Shown: positions 10,781 to 22,000, numbered from the stretch's first letter. The stretch is DNA of 64,000 nucleotides from Notospermus geniculatus (GCA_002633025.1 NMRB01000163.1:14815-78814); one strand, 5' to 3'. Made by a program: numbers and translations. The notes: generated by a model not told the origin, from the letters alone.

Positions 10781-11632
10781 NNNNNNNNNNNNNNNNNNNN
10801 NNNNNNNNNNNNNNNNNNNNNNNNNNNNNNNNNNNNNNNNNNNNNNNNNNNNNNNNNNNNNNNNNNNNNNNNNNNNNNNNNNNNNNNNNNNNNNNNNNNN
10901 NNNNNNNNNNNNNNNNNNNNNNNNNNNNNNNNNNNNNNNNNNNNNNNNNNNNNNNNNNNNNNNNNNNNNNNNNNNNNNNNNNNNNNNNNNNNNNNNNNNN
11001 NNNNNNNNNNNNNNNNNNNNNNNNNNNNNNNNNNNNNNNNNNNNNNNNNNNNNNNNNNNNNNNNNNNNNNNNNNNNNNNNNNNNNNNNNNNNNNNNNNNN
11101 NNNNNNNNNNNNNNNNNNNNNNNNNNNNNNNNNNNNNNNNNNNNNNNNNNNNNNNNNNNNNNNNNNNNNNNNNNNNNNNNNNNNNNNNNNNNNNNNNNNN
11201 NNNNNNNNNNNNNNNNNNNNNNNNNNNNNNNNNNNNNNNNNNNNNNNNNNNNNNNNNNNNNNNNNNNNNNNNNNNNNNNNNNNNNNNNNNNNNNNNNNNN
11301 NNNNNNNNNNNNNNNNNNNNNNNNNNNNNNNNNNNNNNNNNNNNNNNNNNNNNNNNNNNNNNNNNNNNNNNNNNNNNNNNNNNNNNNNNNNNNNNNNNNN
11401 NNNNNNNNNNNNNNNNNNNNNNNNNNNNNNNNNNNNNNNNNNNNNNNNNNNNNNNNNNNNNNNNNNNNNNNNNNNNNNNNNNNNNNNNNNNNNNNNNNNN
11501 NNNNNNNNNNNNNNNNNNNNNNNNNNNNNNNNNNNNNNNNNNNNNNNNNNNNNNNNNNNNNNNNNNNNNNNNNNNNNNNNNNNNNNNNNNNNNNNNNNNN
11601 NNNNNNNNNNNNNNNNNNNNNNNNNNNNNNNN
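10781..11632. other. assembly gap (852 N)
   Basis: An unbroken run of N between C-rich edges. The open frame that seems to span it is an artefact of the Ns. Confidence 0.99.
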
Positions 11633-12570
11633 CCCCCCCCCGCCAGATTCAGCGCCCTGCAGCGTGTAGGCCTAGGTCAGGTTCGCCGCTTTCATTGGCA
11701 GTGGTGACCCCTTTAGAAGTACGGGAAGTAGGCAGTCTCGGCAGGTTTCAGTGGCCGCGCTGTGGTCAGTCGTCGTCTTTTGAGGAGTTACCCTCGTCCC
11801 TCTTCGTGTCCGACTCCCCGGTCAAAATACGGCATAAATAGGGATTTATCAACGCCATGCGATAGATACAGTAGTGTGCAGTACTATTTTCTCTTGGAAC
11901 ATGCGAAATTTCAGTCACAGAGATTTGCTAGTGAGTTTAATATAGTCGCCAGAGTCAATTTACTCACTGAAGCGGCAGAGCTTGCTCGGAAGCCAGTGTG
12001 GCGAGATTGACCCGGCGGTTGTATACAGTGGTACAGCGAGACTTGAAATCAGTCCTGTTAGCATGGCTTTGTCTTGTGCTTGCTTCGGATAATTCCAGTC
12101 TACCTAGTGTTTGATATTCGGCCCCTCATTGCACTCGCTGTCATCGATTAAAGAGATGCCATCAGTTTTAATACGTACTATTTTACAGTGCATGGTGCGC
12201 ATTAATACATAACTTCAATCTTGTGCCAGGGACCGCCAGTGGCGCGTGCGTCAGACACCCATCCCTGCTTAGATCACGGCAGCGTCTAGACTTGGTAAAT
12301 GAGCTAGGCCCTGCTGTCAAACGGCCCATTCAGATACCCTTGACACGCTCCCTGATTACATCACCTCGGCGCCAAGGCTTGGTAAACTAGCTAGGCCTAG
12401 CGCCCTCCCACGCATTAATCACATACCCCCTCCCCCCCCGCCGCCAGATTCTGCGCCCTTCAGCGTCTAGGCCTACGCCAGGTTCGGCGCCACTTCATTG
12501 CAGTGGCGACCTTCGGAACTACGCGAAATGTGCAATCTCGGGAGGTTTGGCCGCGCTGTGTTACTTAATC
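11633..12570 (+). repeat. poly-C edge and duplicated GC-rich block
   Basis: 11633-11765 and 12425-12562 are copies of the same block of about 130 bp (poly-C, CGCCAGATTC, GCGTCTAGGCC, cagtggcgacc, gtttggccgcgctgtg). The stretch between (12236-12420) has two more loosely related sub-repeats (gcgtctagacttggtaaa / gccaaggcttggtaaac). No gene is recognised. Confidence 0.7.
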
Positions 12571-13110
12571 ATATATTTTCAAAAAGAGGACATCATCATA
12601 GTTGTTTTAAAACAAGTTTCAAGTTTTTGTACCTCTTTGCACCGTTGACATGGTTGAGTCAGTAGGGGAAAGTACAGAAAATGCGAAAAGAGCCAAATTT
12701 TCATTTCGGAGGGTCACAGACCCCCCTACAGTATGTACCAACTAAAATTGGTTTCAATTGTATTTACACATGGCCGACAAAAAACAGCATCATAATACAT
12801 AGTCTAAACGTGATTTCATATCAACAGGATGGAATATTAAAAGGCTCATGAACGTTAAATTTTATGGGCGTTTCTGCAAAAAAGGGGTTAATCCCACCTT
12901 TTGAAGCCAAATTTCTATCCAAATCATATATTTTCGAAAAGAGGACATCAACACTGTTATTTGCAGGCAAGTTTCCAGTTGTTATACCACCTTGCACGGA
13001 ATGGGTAGGAGAAAGTACAAAAAATATATAAAAATATGCAATATGCAAATTTTCTTTTTTGGGTGGTCCCAGGCACCCCAAACACTGTGTTTGCCCACTA
13101 AAATCGGTTT
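12571..13110 (+). repeat. imperfect tandem pair, about 357 bp apart
   Basis: The block catatattttcaaaaagagg ... gaaagtacagaaaat ... aaattttca at 12568-12760 recurs at 12925-13110 with moderate divergence. Confidence 0.65.
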
Positions 13111-13141
13111 GTATTGCATCTACATGCTACCGACAACAAAA

Positions 13142-14092
13142 TGAAATGGTCCATGGACCATGTGCTCACCTGGGTGAACGTATTAGAAAAACAAATGACA
13201 AAAATTTATCGAAATAGCCCAGGGTCATGTATCCTCATTAGATGCACCTGATAAAAATTTGGAGACAATCCAGTTACAGTTCAGGAGTTACTGGACTTTG
13301 AGCTTTGGTTTTAGCCACCTGGTGGCCAGGCAGAGAATCGAATTGGACCGAAAAGTGGTGTCATAGGTCACCTGACATAGGGGTGTATATGAGCCAAGTT
13401 TCAAGTCAATAGCCCAAGCAGTTATGAAACGCGCCACTAAATGACTAAATTTTGAACTTTGACCTCTGTGACCTTGAAAAGTCGGTCAAATCAAAAACCC
13501 CTTACGTATGTCATGCATCCTCATTAGAAGCACCAATGATAAAAATTTGGAGAGGATCCAGTCATTAGTTCATGAGTTATTGCACTTTTTGTGTTTTTGG
13601 TTTCCTCCACCTGGTGGCCAAGCTAAGCGTCACATCGGACCGAAACTTGCGGTCATAGGTCATCTGACCAAGGGGTATATTATGTACCAAATTTCAGGCC
13701 AATAGCACCTGCGGTTACGAAACGTGCCACTTAAAGACAAAATTTTGAACTTTAACCTCTGTGACCTTGAAACGTAGGTCAAATCAAAAACCCGTTATAC
13801 ATATATGTAATGTACCCTCATTAGGTATACCCATGATAAAAATTTGGAAGTGATCCAGTCATTAGTTCAGGAGTTATTGCCCTTTTTTGTTTTTGGTTTC
13901 CGCCACCTGGTGGCCAAGCCAAGAATCGAATCGTACCGAAACTTGGTGCCATAGGTCATCTGATCTAGGGGTATATATGTACCAAGTTTCAGATCAATAG
14001 ACCCAGCGGTTACAAAACGTGCCCTGCTAACGGGCGACGACGACGGACGACGGATGCTGCACCATTGTAAAGAGCTCACGGGTGAGTTAAAA
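13142..14092 (+). mobile_element. modular family A element, full length
   Basis: The 5' end is ATGGTCCATGGACCAT followed by GTGCTCACC; the 3' end is a GACGGACGACGG microsatellite, hairpin AGCTCACGGGTGAG and TAAAAA. The core is built of related modules in which a CCACCTGGTGGCCA block recurs at 13314, 13606 and 13902 (292 and 296 bp apart). The 5' GCTCACC is complementary to the 3' GGTGAG. A tandem core, microsatellite, subterminal inverted repeats and a 3' hairpin are the features described for pearl-type and Helentron-associated non-autonomous elements; that class is inferred. No protein is encoded. Confidence 0.75.
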
Positions 14093-14175
14093 ACCCAGAA
14101 CGATCATTCATCATTCCAACTCAAGTTTTAAATTGCGAAATCAAGTTCTGAAATTCGAATTTCGAAAGAGCCTTA

Positions 14176-14622
14176 TGTACTTTTGCAGTAAATGCCCTCT
14201 CGAATGCATCCCAATCTCATAACTACTCGCTCTTTTATTTATTACTTACATGTGTTCGTTTTTATAACCTCCACTTGACAGGTTGTCGAAGATTCCCGTG
14301 ACTTTTCTTGTTCCGAGAGAATTCTGTCCAAATCTAGGAAAACTCTCCATTCATCCTTGGCCTGGAACCAGACAATGCATCACTATGATTAGCAATGGAT
14401 GGACTTTAACCCCAAAAGTCGTCAGCACGGCAGGGGGAAATGACACTGTCGGGGCGAAGAAAACAAACCCATACAGTGGTGACAGCTAGTAGTGTCACGA
14501 CCGCGCACCATCTAGTGAAATAGACATAGACCAATCATTTGCATTTTGACCTGTATTATCATTTCTAACTCTTTGAAACGTATATGTACCATTCAAGCCA
14601 ACGTATGTAGTACAGTCTTGTT
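14176..14622 (+). repeat. dispersed repeat, uninterrupted copy
   Basis: The sequence from gcagtaaatgccctctcgaa to catctagtgaaatagacat and beyond matches 47394-47612 plus 48007-48228. It is the empty-site counterpart of the 376-bp insertion at 47622-47997 (here: ttagcaatggatggacttt). Confidence 0.85.
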
Positions 14623-14633
14623 AAAACGTAAAT

Positions 14634-16234
14634 GAAATGGTCCATGGACCATGTGCTCACCCGTTTGGACATAATAGTGTAATGACAGAGAGAGAGGTAC
14701 ACCCTTAGTCAATAATAAATGCCCAGCTAATTTTCCGGCATATCTCCATGAATATTTTTCATAGCCACGTTTTCTTTTCATACACATAATCTAAGGCCAC
14801 TAGGACACCTTTTAAGACCATACAATTTGAAATCATTAACCAACTGTATTTTTGGCAAAAGTTTGAAATTTGGCCAAAATATCATGTTTTTTTAATACTC
14901 ACTTGTTCGGATTGAAACTGGCACTGTTTTGTAGCCAATCCGTTTCTTGACACATGAAAATTTTGAGAATGCTAAAATTCTCATTTAAAGCAAAGTTACA
15001 GATGATTTTGTAAAATGGTTTTCCCAGTTCTTGTCATTCGTTCCATACACTCAAGGCACATAATTTTAGCATTACCCAGTGGTGAATATTCATTAGCCTC
15101 TCAACCACAAAAGGAGCGACTGACATCAACAGTGGAGTAATAGGTTCCTTTGTGAAATTATGAATGGTGTCTCTCACAATAGACCAACTTGTTGACTGAC
15201 ATACCGGTGTAAGTTGCATTGTGTAATCGTGGTCAGAACGAATGACAAGAACTGGGAAAACCATTTTACAAAATCATCTGTAACTTTGCTTTAAATGAGA
15301 ATTTTAGCATTCTCAAAATGTTCATGTGTCAAGAAACAGATTGGCTACAAAACAGTGCCAGTTTCAATCCGAACAAGCGAGTATTAAAACAACATGATAT
15401 TTTGGCCAAATTTCACACATTTGCCAAAAATACACGGTGGTGTAGTGGTTCGGGCCTCCGACTAGCGGTCAGAGGATCCCGGGTTCGAATCCCGCTGCTG
15501 GCGTGAGACTTTGGGCAGGTCTCTTTGCCTTACTGGCCCCTCTCCACCCAGGTGTATAAATGGGTACCAGTCGGAAATGCTCGGTTTGTAGCGCTGAATG
15601 AGCAGCTCATCTGAGTTCTACTGAAAGGTTTCAGGATAGACTGGGGTTAAAGTCTGAAGTCGGATGACACCTCTACCGTTGTTGATATCAGACTATAAAC
15701 CCAAACTTTAACTTTTTAACTTTTTTAAAACTCCCATTGAAGCAGGCCTTGCGACAGTCATCAACACCTGCGTAACCTGTTATTGGGGCCAACATAAATG
15801 TTTGAATAGGCCCCGGTTTGAATAGGTTTATCGGACTAATTGAATTAGGGCACGTGATCGGGGTATTGATAAAATGTGGCTTGGAGTCAACTGGAATTGC
15901 CGGGATTTAATTCCACAGGAAAATCATCATAAATCGTCACAAAGTTGCTCAATTTTGAATTTAAAAATATTGTATTGTCCAGAAACAGATTGGCTTCAAA
16001 ACAGTGCCAGTTTCAACCCGAACAAGTGAGTATTAAAAACATGATATTTTGGCCAAATTTCAAACTTTCCCCAAAAACACAGGTTGTTTAATAACCTCCA
16101 GTTTTATGGTCTTAAAAGGTGTCCTCGTGGTGCTAGATTATGGGTATGAAAAGAAAACGTGGCTATGAAAAATATTCATGGAGATATGCTGGAAAATTAG
16201 CTGGGCATTTATTATTGACTAAGGGTGTACATGT
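14634..16234. mobile_element. long inverted-repeat element, nested and partly duplicated
   Basis: It opens with the family palindrome TGGTCCATGGACCATGTG (14639-14656), then an inverted-repeat element whose ends are GTACACCCTTAG (14696) and CTAAGGGTGTAC (16223-16234). The left arm 14840-15052 pairs with 15243-15433 (cattctcaaaat, gccaatc, aaaccattttac). A SINE sits at 15433, and part of the right arm recurs at 15970-16100 before the outer end. So the element was invaded and its right arm partly duplicated. No coding capacity. Confidence 0.7.
15433..15730 (+). repeat. tRNA-derived SINE, full copy
   Basis: The head GGTGGTGTAGTGGTTCGGGC (A box) to GGGTTCGAATCCC (B box, about 15480-15492) is tRNA-like. 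The body contains ggtgtataaatgggtacc and gctgaatgagcagctcatc, and the tail is aaccc­aaactttaac followed by T/A-rich repeats. The copy on the minus strand at 46958-47246 is collinear over its whole length. Confidence 0.85.
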
Positions 16235-16239
16235 ACATG

Positions 16240-16560
16240 TCAGTTATGAGCAACCTGGGTTAAGTCATTCCCAAGTTGCAGGACTTCAATGATTGTTGGG
16301 TTAGGCCACCTGGCAGCCATATTGGATGTCCGATCGGGCGAAAACTTCACATGCACATAAATGTTATGTAGAGGGAGCCACATAGCACATTTGAGCGCTC
16401 TGGGTCAAGTTGTTCCTGAGTTATATTTGATGAGTTTCGGGTTACGCCACCTGGTGGCCATATTGGAAGTCCGATCGGCCGAAACTCGGTATTTATGAAG
16501 GTTGCCCTCTAATACATGTTTATGCAAGATATGAAGATGCTCGGTGAAATAATGAAGAAC
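16240..16560 (+). repeat. modular family C, two 141-bp units
   Basis: Two units with the block GCCACCTGG(C/T)(A/G)GCCATATTGG at 16305 and 16446, matching the four-unit array at 53095-53710 (gggtcaag, gttatg, catatTGGA.GTCCGATCGG). The second unit contains TGGCCACCAGGTGGCG on the minus strand. Confidence 0.8.
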
Positions 16561-16802
16561 AGTGGCAGGTTCGTTACTTTTGTAGAACTTTGACCTCTGT
16601 GACCTTGAAAAGTAGGTCAAATCAAAAACCCGTTACATATGTTATGTATCCTAATTAGATACACCTATGACTAAAATTTGGAGATGATCCAGTCATTAGT
16701 TCAGGAGTTATTGCACTTTTAGTGTTTTCCGTTTTGACCACCTGGAGGCCAAGCCAAGAATCGAATCGGGCCGAAACTTGGTGTCATAGGTCATCTGACC
16801 CA

Positions 16803-17690
16803 GAGTGAGGGAACTGGGCAAGGGGCTGTATTGGTGTGTTGGCTGTGTTTTGGGGGTCGCTGGGCTGTTTCCCTGGCTTCAGCGGACACGTTGGTGTCCC
16901 TGAAGCCAGGGAAACAGCTATTAGTCTAGGTCATTATTGCTTTTATGGGTAAAACCAGGTACTGCTATTGTTACGGCAGTTTTTGATACATTTGACATCA
17001 GGATTAGGGTTAGGGCCAGCCCCAGAGTAGAAATACTGACTGCCGTACCCCTAAGAACAGCCGTAATTCTTGGCTATCCTCCTGTGCCTTAATTGAATGA
17101 TTTATTTGGCATTAGCAATCGCAACATCTCGAAAAATAACTTCATGAGGAGAAAAAGAACAAAATACAAAAGATAATAAAAGAATAAGAAAAGACAAAAA
17201 AGAAAACGGCAGCGGACGGGATTCGAACCTGGGGCCCTGGTGGATTGCGAAGCAACGATCATTTCACCATGAACCAACAGACGTGCAACGCCACCAAGAC
17301 GTGCAGCAGCAGTGACGTGCGCTGCACTTCAACGGCAACGCGCGGTAGCGTTGCTATGATGCGACGCACACTGGCGTTGCTGTCATGTGGTTTGAGTAAA
17401 TCTGTGACGTCATTGTTACGTCATCAAATCATACGTTTGAAATTAAATCTAAATTTACAAACAAACTGCTGAGCGAAGTGACTAATTGCGCCATCGATAC
17501 ATCATTTCCAGTCCTCCTTAACTTTCATGCGAAGTTTGAGCGCTTAACAATGCCGTATTGTGTGTTTTTGGCACGCTGTTTGCCAGAAGCCGAATTTCTT
17601 ACATGAGGAGAAATTCAGAGTCGGACCGCCTGTGACGTCAGCAGCTTCGCTATCTGGCCGCCGCGCGGCGTTCCGGGTCCTTTGCGTCTA
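16803..17690. mobile_element. nested insertion with hairpin and tRNA-like segment
   Basis: About 888 bp interrupts family A. It contains a 55-nt near-perfect hairpin (16864-16918, arms GCTGTTTCCCTGGCTTCAG and complement, loop GTTG) and a minus-strand tRNA-like segment near 17207-17280. I found no clean target duplication or terminal repeats, so its class is unknown. Confidence 0.55.
17207..17280 (-). pseudogene. tRNA-like segment (SINE head or tRNA pseudogene)
   Basis: On the minus strand it contains TGGTTCATGGTGAAATGATC (degenerate A box), a loop around CTTCGCAA and AGGTTCGAATCCC (B box). The acceptor arms pair poorly, so it is not a functional tRNA. Confidence 0.5.
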
Positions 17691-17990
17691 GGGGTACATA
17701 CATGTATGTACCACGTTTCAGATCAATAGCTCTAGCGGTAAGGAAACGTGCCCTGCTAACGGACGACGACGACGGACGACGGACGCATCACCACGACTAA
17801 AAGCTCACGGGTGAGCTAAAAAGACAGTGACGTTTCCTATTCTGCTGAGACGCATCTGGTCATATATGGGAACGACTGCCATTTTTAGACTTAAAAATGT
17901 GTTGCTTAAATGCTGACATGCCAAATTTTGGATGTGTGGCAAATTATCATAAAAATATTAGAATTTCAAGAAATTTCAAGAAAAACACAT

Positions 17991-18142
17991 TGGGCAGAAT
18001 TCACCAAGGGTGATCATCGCGCGATTAAGACTTAGACGCGTGTATCTTCTTCAAAAGCATGGTGGGAGTGTGTGCATTTAGTGAAGTTACACGCGTCTAA
18101 GTCTTAATCGCGCGATGATCACCCTTGGTGAATACGGCCCAT
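17991..18142. mobile_element. 152-bp foldback element, 46-bp perfect arms
   Basis: 17999-18044 and 18088-18133 are exact inverted repeats of 46 bp (ATTCACCAAGGGTGATCATC at the outer end), with a loop of about 43 bases. Slightly imperfect outer ends TGGGC(A)G / C(G)GCCCA extend it. Arms contain TCGCGCGA. No clear target duplication. Confidence 0.9.
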
Positions 18143-19630
18143 TTTCATTTCAAAATTAGGTTGGTATTATTCCCTGATGATTTTTAAGAACTTCTGTGAA
18201 AAATGGTACCAAATATCTCTTTTCGTTTTCAAGAAATATATCATCAGACAAGAGCACTGCACAGCAGTACATATGCCCCGACTTGAATTGAAGAAATATC
18301 AGGGTGTTACATTGTGTATGACCACGAACTGTGTATCTATTGATGTCATAGGTTTTGAGTTTAACACTTAGTGGTGATGAGAATCCCCATTGTTCTGACC
18401 ATCGGTATTTGCATTATCGTGAAGGAAATACAAGAATTGGCGAAATTGAATATGTTTTATTACATAAAATACTAGCAAAGGACCCATCCAATGACGGGTC
18501 ATGAAGCGCTTGGTGGCTCCAGAATATAGATTTTTCGCAAAGCCCCCGAAACGCCAACGCGATGTCTGTCATTTTGTTGGTTGCTCATTTCGTGGCAGCG
18601 AACAATGGGTTTGTCGGCCTCGTTTCGGGTGATTTGCGAAAACTCCCGATTGTGAGTCTCGTTAACGGTGGTCCGCTACCCTCCCTTCGGTCACGTTCAG
18701 TGTTGTCCAGTAGTTACCCACAGTGGTACTTAACCGGAAGAAAGTGCAAACGAATTTTACTCAAATAAAACCTACGTTAGAATATTCCTAACACAACGAA
18801 GTTTCATTTGCTGAAGGAACGAAAAAAATCTGTTGGGAAAATTTTGAGAAAAATCCACTTTTTTCGAATGGCGGCCATTTTTTATGGTGAAAATTTGAGA
18901 AAAAAGGCTGCGATTGTCAATTCATTCGGAATTGGCGGATTTCCTCAGGAAATGACAGTAGTGGCCATCCTGCATCAATATACAATGCAAAGCACCCAAT
19001 TTAGTGTTATACAGGGTGCCTCATGCAAAAAACAGGGAAGACAGTGTTATTTTAACACAATTAATTATGTTCACTGAATAAAGAATATCATAAAGAATAA
19101 AGAATATTTGAAGGCACTACTATGCCGATCAGACTGAAATACCAGCAAATGTTTGTCACCAAGTTGCGTATTTTTGCATTCCGATCATCATCCAGACGCC
19201 ATATGCACAAAACATCTTAAATGTATTGACTGGGGAATAATATCACTCTGATTTTAAATTCAAAATTCCGAATTTTGAAAAATGAGCTTTTTCTTGATAT
19301 TTTGTAATCATGATATTTTAGAGATATTTTATCACAAACCCTCAATTTCGCATGGGATCTTTTCAACAACGTGACAGGGCATAACGTCACACATGTTGAG
19401 GTTGAAACCTTCGATATTAGCTGAGGTATAAGCTGTCTTTACTTTTTAACAAGACTGTACATGTATTGTACATGTACACTCTTGGTCACAAGTAAATCCG
19501 CACCAGATATTCTTGAATTACTCGATAATTACTCATTATTTTTTCCCAATTTTTTAGACAAGTGAAAGCCACATGCACTGTCTAACACATCCCTTTTCAA
19601 TTTTTTAAATAGACCAACATTCCTGTCTTC
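18143..19630. other. no gene recognised
   Basis: Several short open frames without family resemblance. At 18485-18505 a small hairpin (gacccatccaatgacgggtc) and at 18866 a GAATGGCGGCCATTTTT block are visible. Confidence 0.4.
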
Positions 19631-19635
19631 CACAG

Positions 19636-19911
19636 CAGTTCAAAGAGGGCATGGTGGTTTTGAGGGTTTACCAACTGAACTTTTCATCAAACTTTTCACC
19701 TTCACAACCTTCAGCCTTGGTCACTAAGCGACAGACCAGAGAAAATTTTTCAAAACTATATCAAGATCTCGCCAAAAATGCATTTTTGTCCAAAATTTCA
19801 CCACTTGCTTGGCAACCCAGTGAATTCAACTATGAGATGCCCCCAGGCAGAGCTGGTCTGGCGCAATATGATGCTCACATGACGAATTTGAGCAACCACG
19901 TGTTGGGCTGA
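19636..19911 (+). CDS. possible orphan exon, unknown protein
   Basis: A good acceptor (cattcctgtcttccacag) is followed by an open frame of about 90 codons, QFKEG then MVVLRVYQLN, ending ...NHVLG and a stop. Composition is protein-like but no family is recognised and no partner exon is seen. It may be a last exon or a chance frame. Confidence 0.2.
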   Translation, partial: QFKEGMVVLRVYQLNFSSNFSPSQPSALVTKRQTRENFSKLYQDLAKNAFLSKISPLAWQPSEFNYEMPPGRAGLAQYDAHMTNLSNHVLG

Positions 19912-20225
19912 TCCAGTCAGTGGTCTGACGGTAGGGCATGTCATTAAACCCCCATAAAGGGCCAGGAACTCCAGGGGAAGGTTTTGGGGATGGATTGAAC
20001 GAGATTTGAAGGCGAAAATTTGTTTTATTTTGAAGTTTAGATATTACCGATCACAAAAGAAAAATTTACCGCGTAGCCTTGATTTGACTGAGACTTTTCT
20101 TTGCGTGAAATGCCCCTCAAATCGCACAACGTGAATCACAGCATTTTTAGCGTAGGCCTACAAAATACGTCACTAGGCATGTCCAAAGAACGAGAACGCA
20201 CTAGCCTAAGTTGACACAACGAATG

Positions 20226-20446
20226 ATGATAAATAGGAAGTCAACTTCCAAGATTACGCAAATTTTCGGCCCCACTTCCTCAGGCACTTTTAGATAGAAG
20301 AACCATGCCGAAAAGAGAAGTCTTTTCTGGTTCAGAAAAGAAAAAGTCTTTTCTGTTTCTTCTACCTAGTAAAAGTGCCTGGGGAAGTCCCCGAGTTTGG
20401 CCGAAAATTTGCCTAATCTTGGAAGTTGACTTCCTATCATCACTAT
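20226..20446. mobile_element. GGAAGTC foldback hairpin element
   Basis: Arms begin GGAAGTCAACTTCCAAGATT and contain CAAATTTTCGGCC and AGGCACTTTTA; they fold on themselves across about 220 bp. Related to 56714-56919 and to single-arm fragments at 5490 and 55665. Confidence 0.85.
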
Positions 20447-20514
20447 GTCTGTAGGGCCTAACTAAAAATGGGTGTAGACCCTCGCTGTCACCGGTCACTA
20501 CTACAATTCACTTT

Positions 20515-20660
20515 TCCGCGTGGGATCCGTGTCTCCAAGAGCGATCATCAACTTGGAGACACGGATCCGTGTCTATAACCCGGCCGTTGGCGAAACGGAT
20601 CCGTGTATCCAAGCACCATATATCATATTGGAGAAACGGATCCGTGTCTACAACCCTGGC
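20515..20660. repeat. cluster of ACGGATCCGTGT palindromes
   Basis: Four occurrences of (A/T)(C/G)GGATCCGTGTCT-like sequence in 145 bp; two form a hairpin (cggatccgtgtctccaa / ttggagacacggatccg, about 20525-20570). Confidence 0.7.
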
Positions 20661-21119
20661 CTAAATAATCTGGCACTAACAAAATATCACATATAAGATG
20701 TTTGTTGCATCCACCAATTTCTATTGCCATTGATTGATCAATAATTCACTGAAATATGGCAGAACGTTTTTCTTTCTTCCACAATAGGTCGTGGCGGAAC
20801 TTTATAACATGGATGGGACAGCGTGACTGTGAGTGACTTCAGATAATCTTGGCGATAAGAGAGTAATATAATTCATTAAAATTGGTGTAAAACCGTTGCC
20901 ATGGTAACCAGGAAAGTAGAATAAATAGGTGAAGCATCAAAAAATGTGTGTTGGATGATGTGTATGATTGTTCCAAAAATTCGTCCAAAAACGACAGCAA
21001 TCAGCGAAAATATAAGGGAAAAATCGTTTTTATTGAAAACCTAGTGTGGTTGCTATCAGATATTTGATACGTTGTTGTCCAACGTCAAAACTGCAAGAAA
21101 CCATCAAAAAACCTTTTGT

Positions 21120-22000
21120 TGCAATTTGTTCCAGGTTTTTCATTTATTGACCCGATTCAGTGGGAAATCGGTGAAAACCTAGGTGTGGACATGGTTTTAA
21201 AGCAAATGGCTCGCGGGGTTTGTTGACAGTTGTTTGTTGACATGTTCTCAAATCGAGCGCTGTTTCGGGGTAGGGGTACCGCTGATTTGGGTATATGGAG
21301 TGCATATGGCTCAACATAGTATGTTTATTTCAGTAGGAAATGGGTGAAAACCTAGGTGTGGACATGATTTTCATTACTCTCCAACCCACACTAGGCGAGT
21401 TATGGGCAATTTAAGGTTATATGGGCTCCAAAAACGGGCTTGGGCTAGGGGTACTCCTGATTCGGGTCCATAGGGTGGGTTTAAGCCAATAAGATATGAT
21501 TATTTCAGCAGAAAATGTGTGAAAACCTAGGTGTATGTAAAGGTCTCATGGCTCTATGATACATAGGAGCAGAGTTTTGAGCCTTTAAAGTATGTGGGAG
21601 CCCCCAAAATATGAATAGGGTAAGGGTATCCCTGAATGGGGTATACTGAATGCTCAAAGCTATTCCAAACCTCTTTTTTCTGGATGTTGATATGGATAAA
21701 CATGGGTATAGGTCACATTTCACTCTCGTAAAGTAAAAAGTGGGGGAGTTACTGCGATTTAAGTGATTAGGCTGCAGCTGGGACTCGATTTGGGGTTAGG
21801 GGTACCCAATAGTGACATAAAAGGAGCAGCTGCTATGCGGTAAAATTACTTACCTGATGTTCAGATTAAAGAAATATGTGTATTAGGACAGCATATTTCT
21901 AATTATTAGTCAGTGATCTTAACTTCGGGCATGATTTTAGCATTTCAGCAGGTGCCGAAACCATTTAGGGGTAGAGGTACCCCGATTTCGCATGGAAAAT
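21120..22000 (+). repeat. diverged satellite-like array, about 174-bp period
   Basis: GTGAAAACCTAGGTGT recurs at 21171, 21344 and 21519, and a GGGGTAGGGGTACC-like block at about 21268, 21449, 21622, 21796 and 21967, giving a period of 171-181 bp over roughly five units. Confidence 0.7.

Larger units (their letters stand above)
16565..17821 (+). mobile_element. family A element split by a nested insertion
   Basis: 16565-16802 matches family A up to CATAGGTCATCTGACC, and the remainder resumes at about 17690 (aggggtaca...gtaccacgtttcag) through the microsatellite, hairpin AGCTCACGGGTGAGCT and AAAAA end at 17821. The intervening 16803-17690 is foreign. Confidence 0.8.

Noticed and set aside
10657-11841. 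A 394-codon open frame across the gap
   Set aside because: Most codons are N; the open frame is produced by the gap itself.
16864-16918. Definite microRNA precursor
   Set aside because: Loop of four bases and location in a mobile insertion make a canonical pre-miRNA unlikely; kept only as a hairpin.
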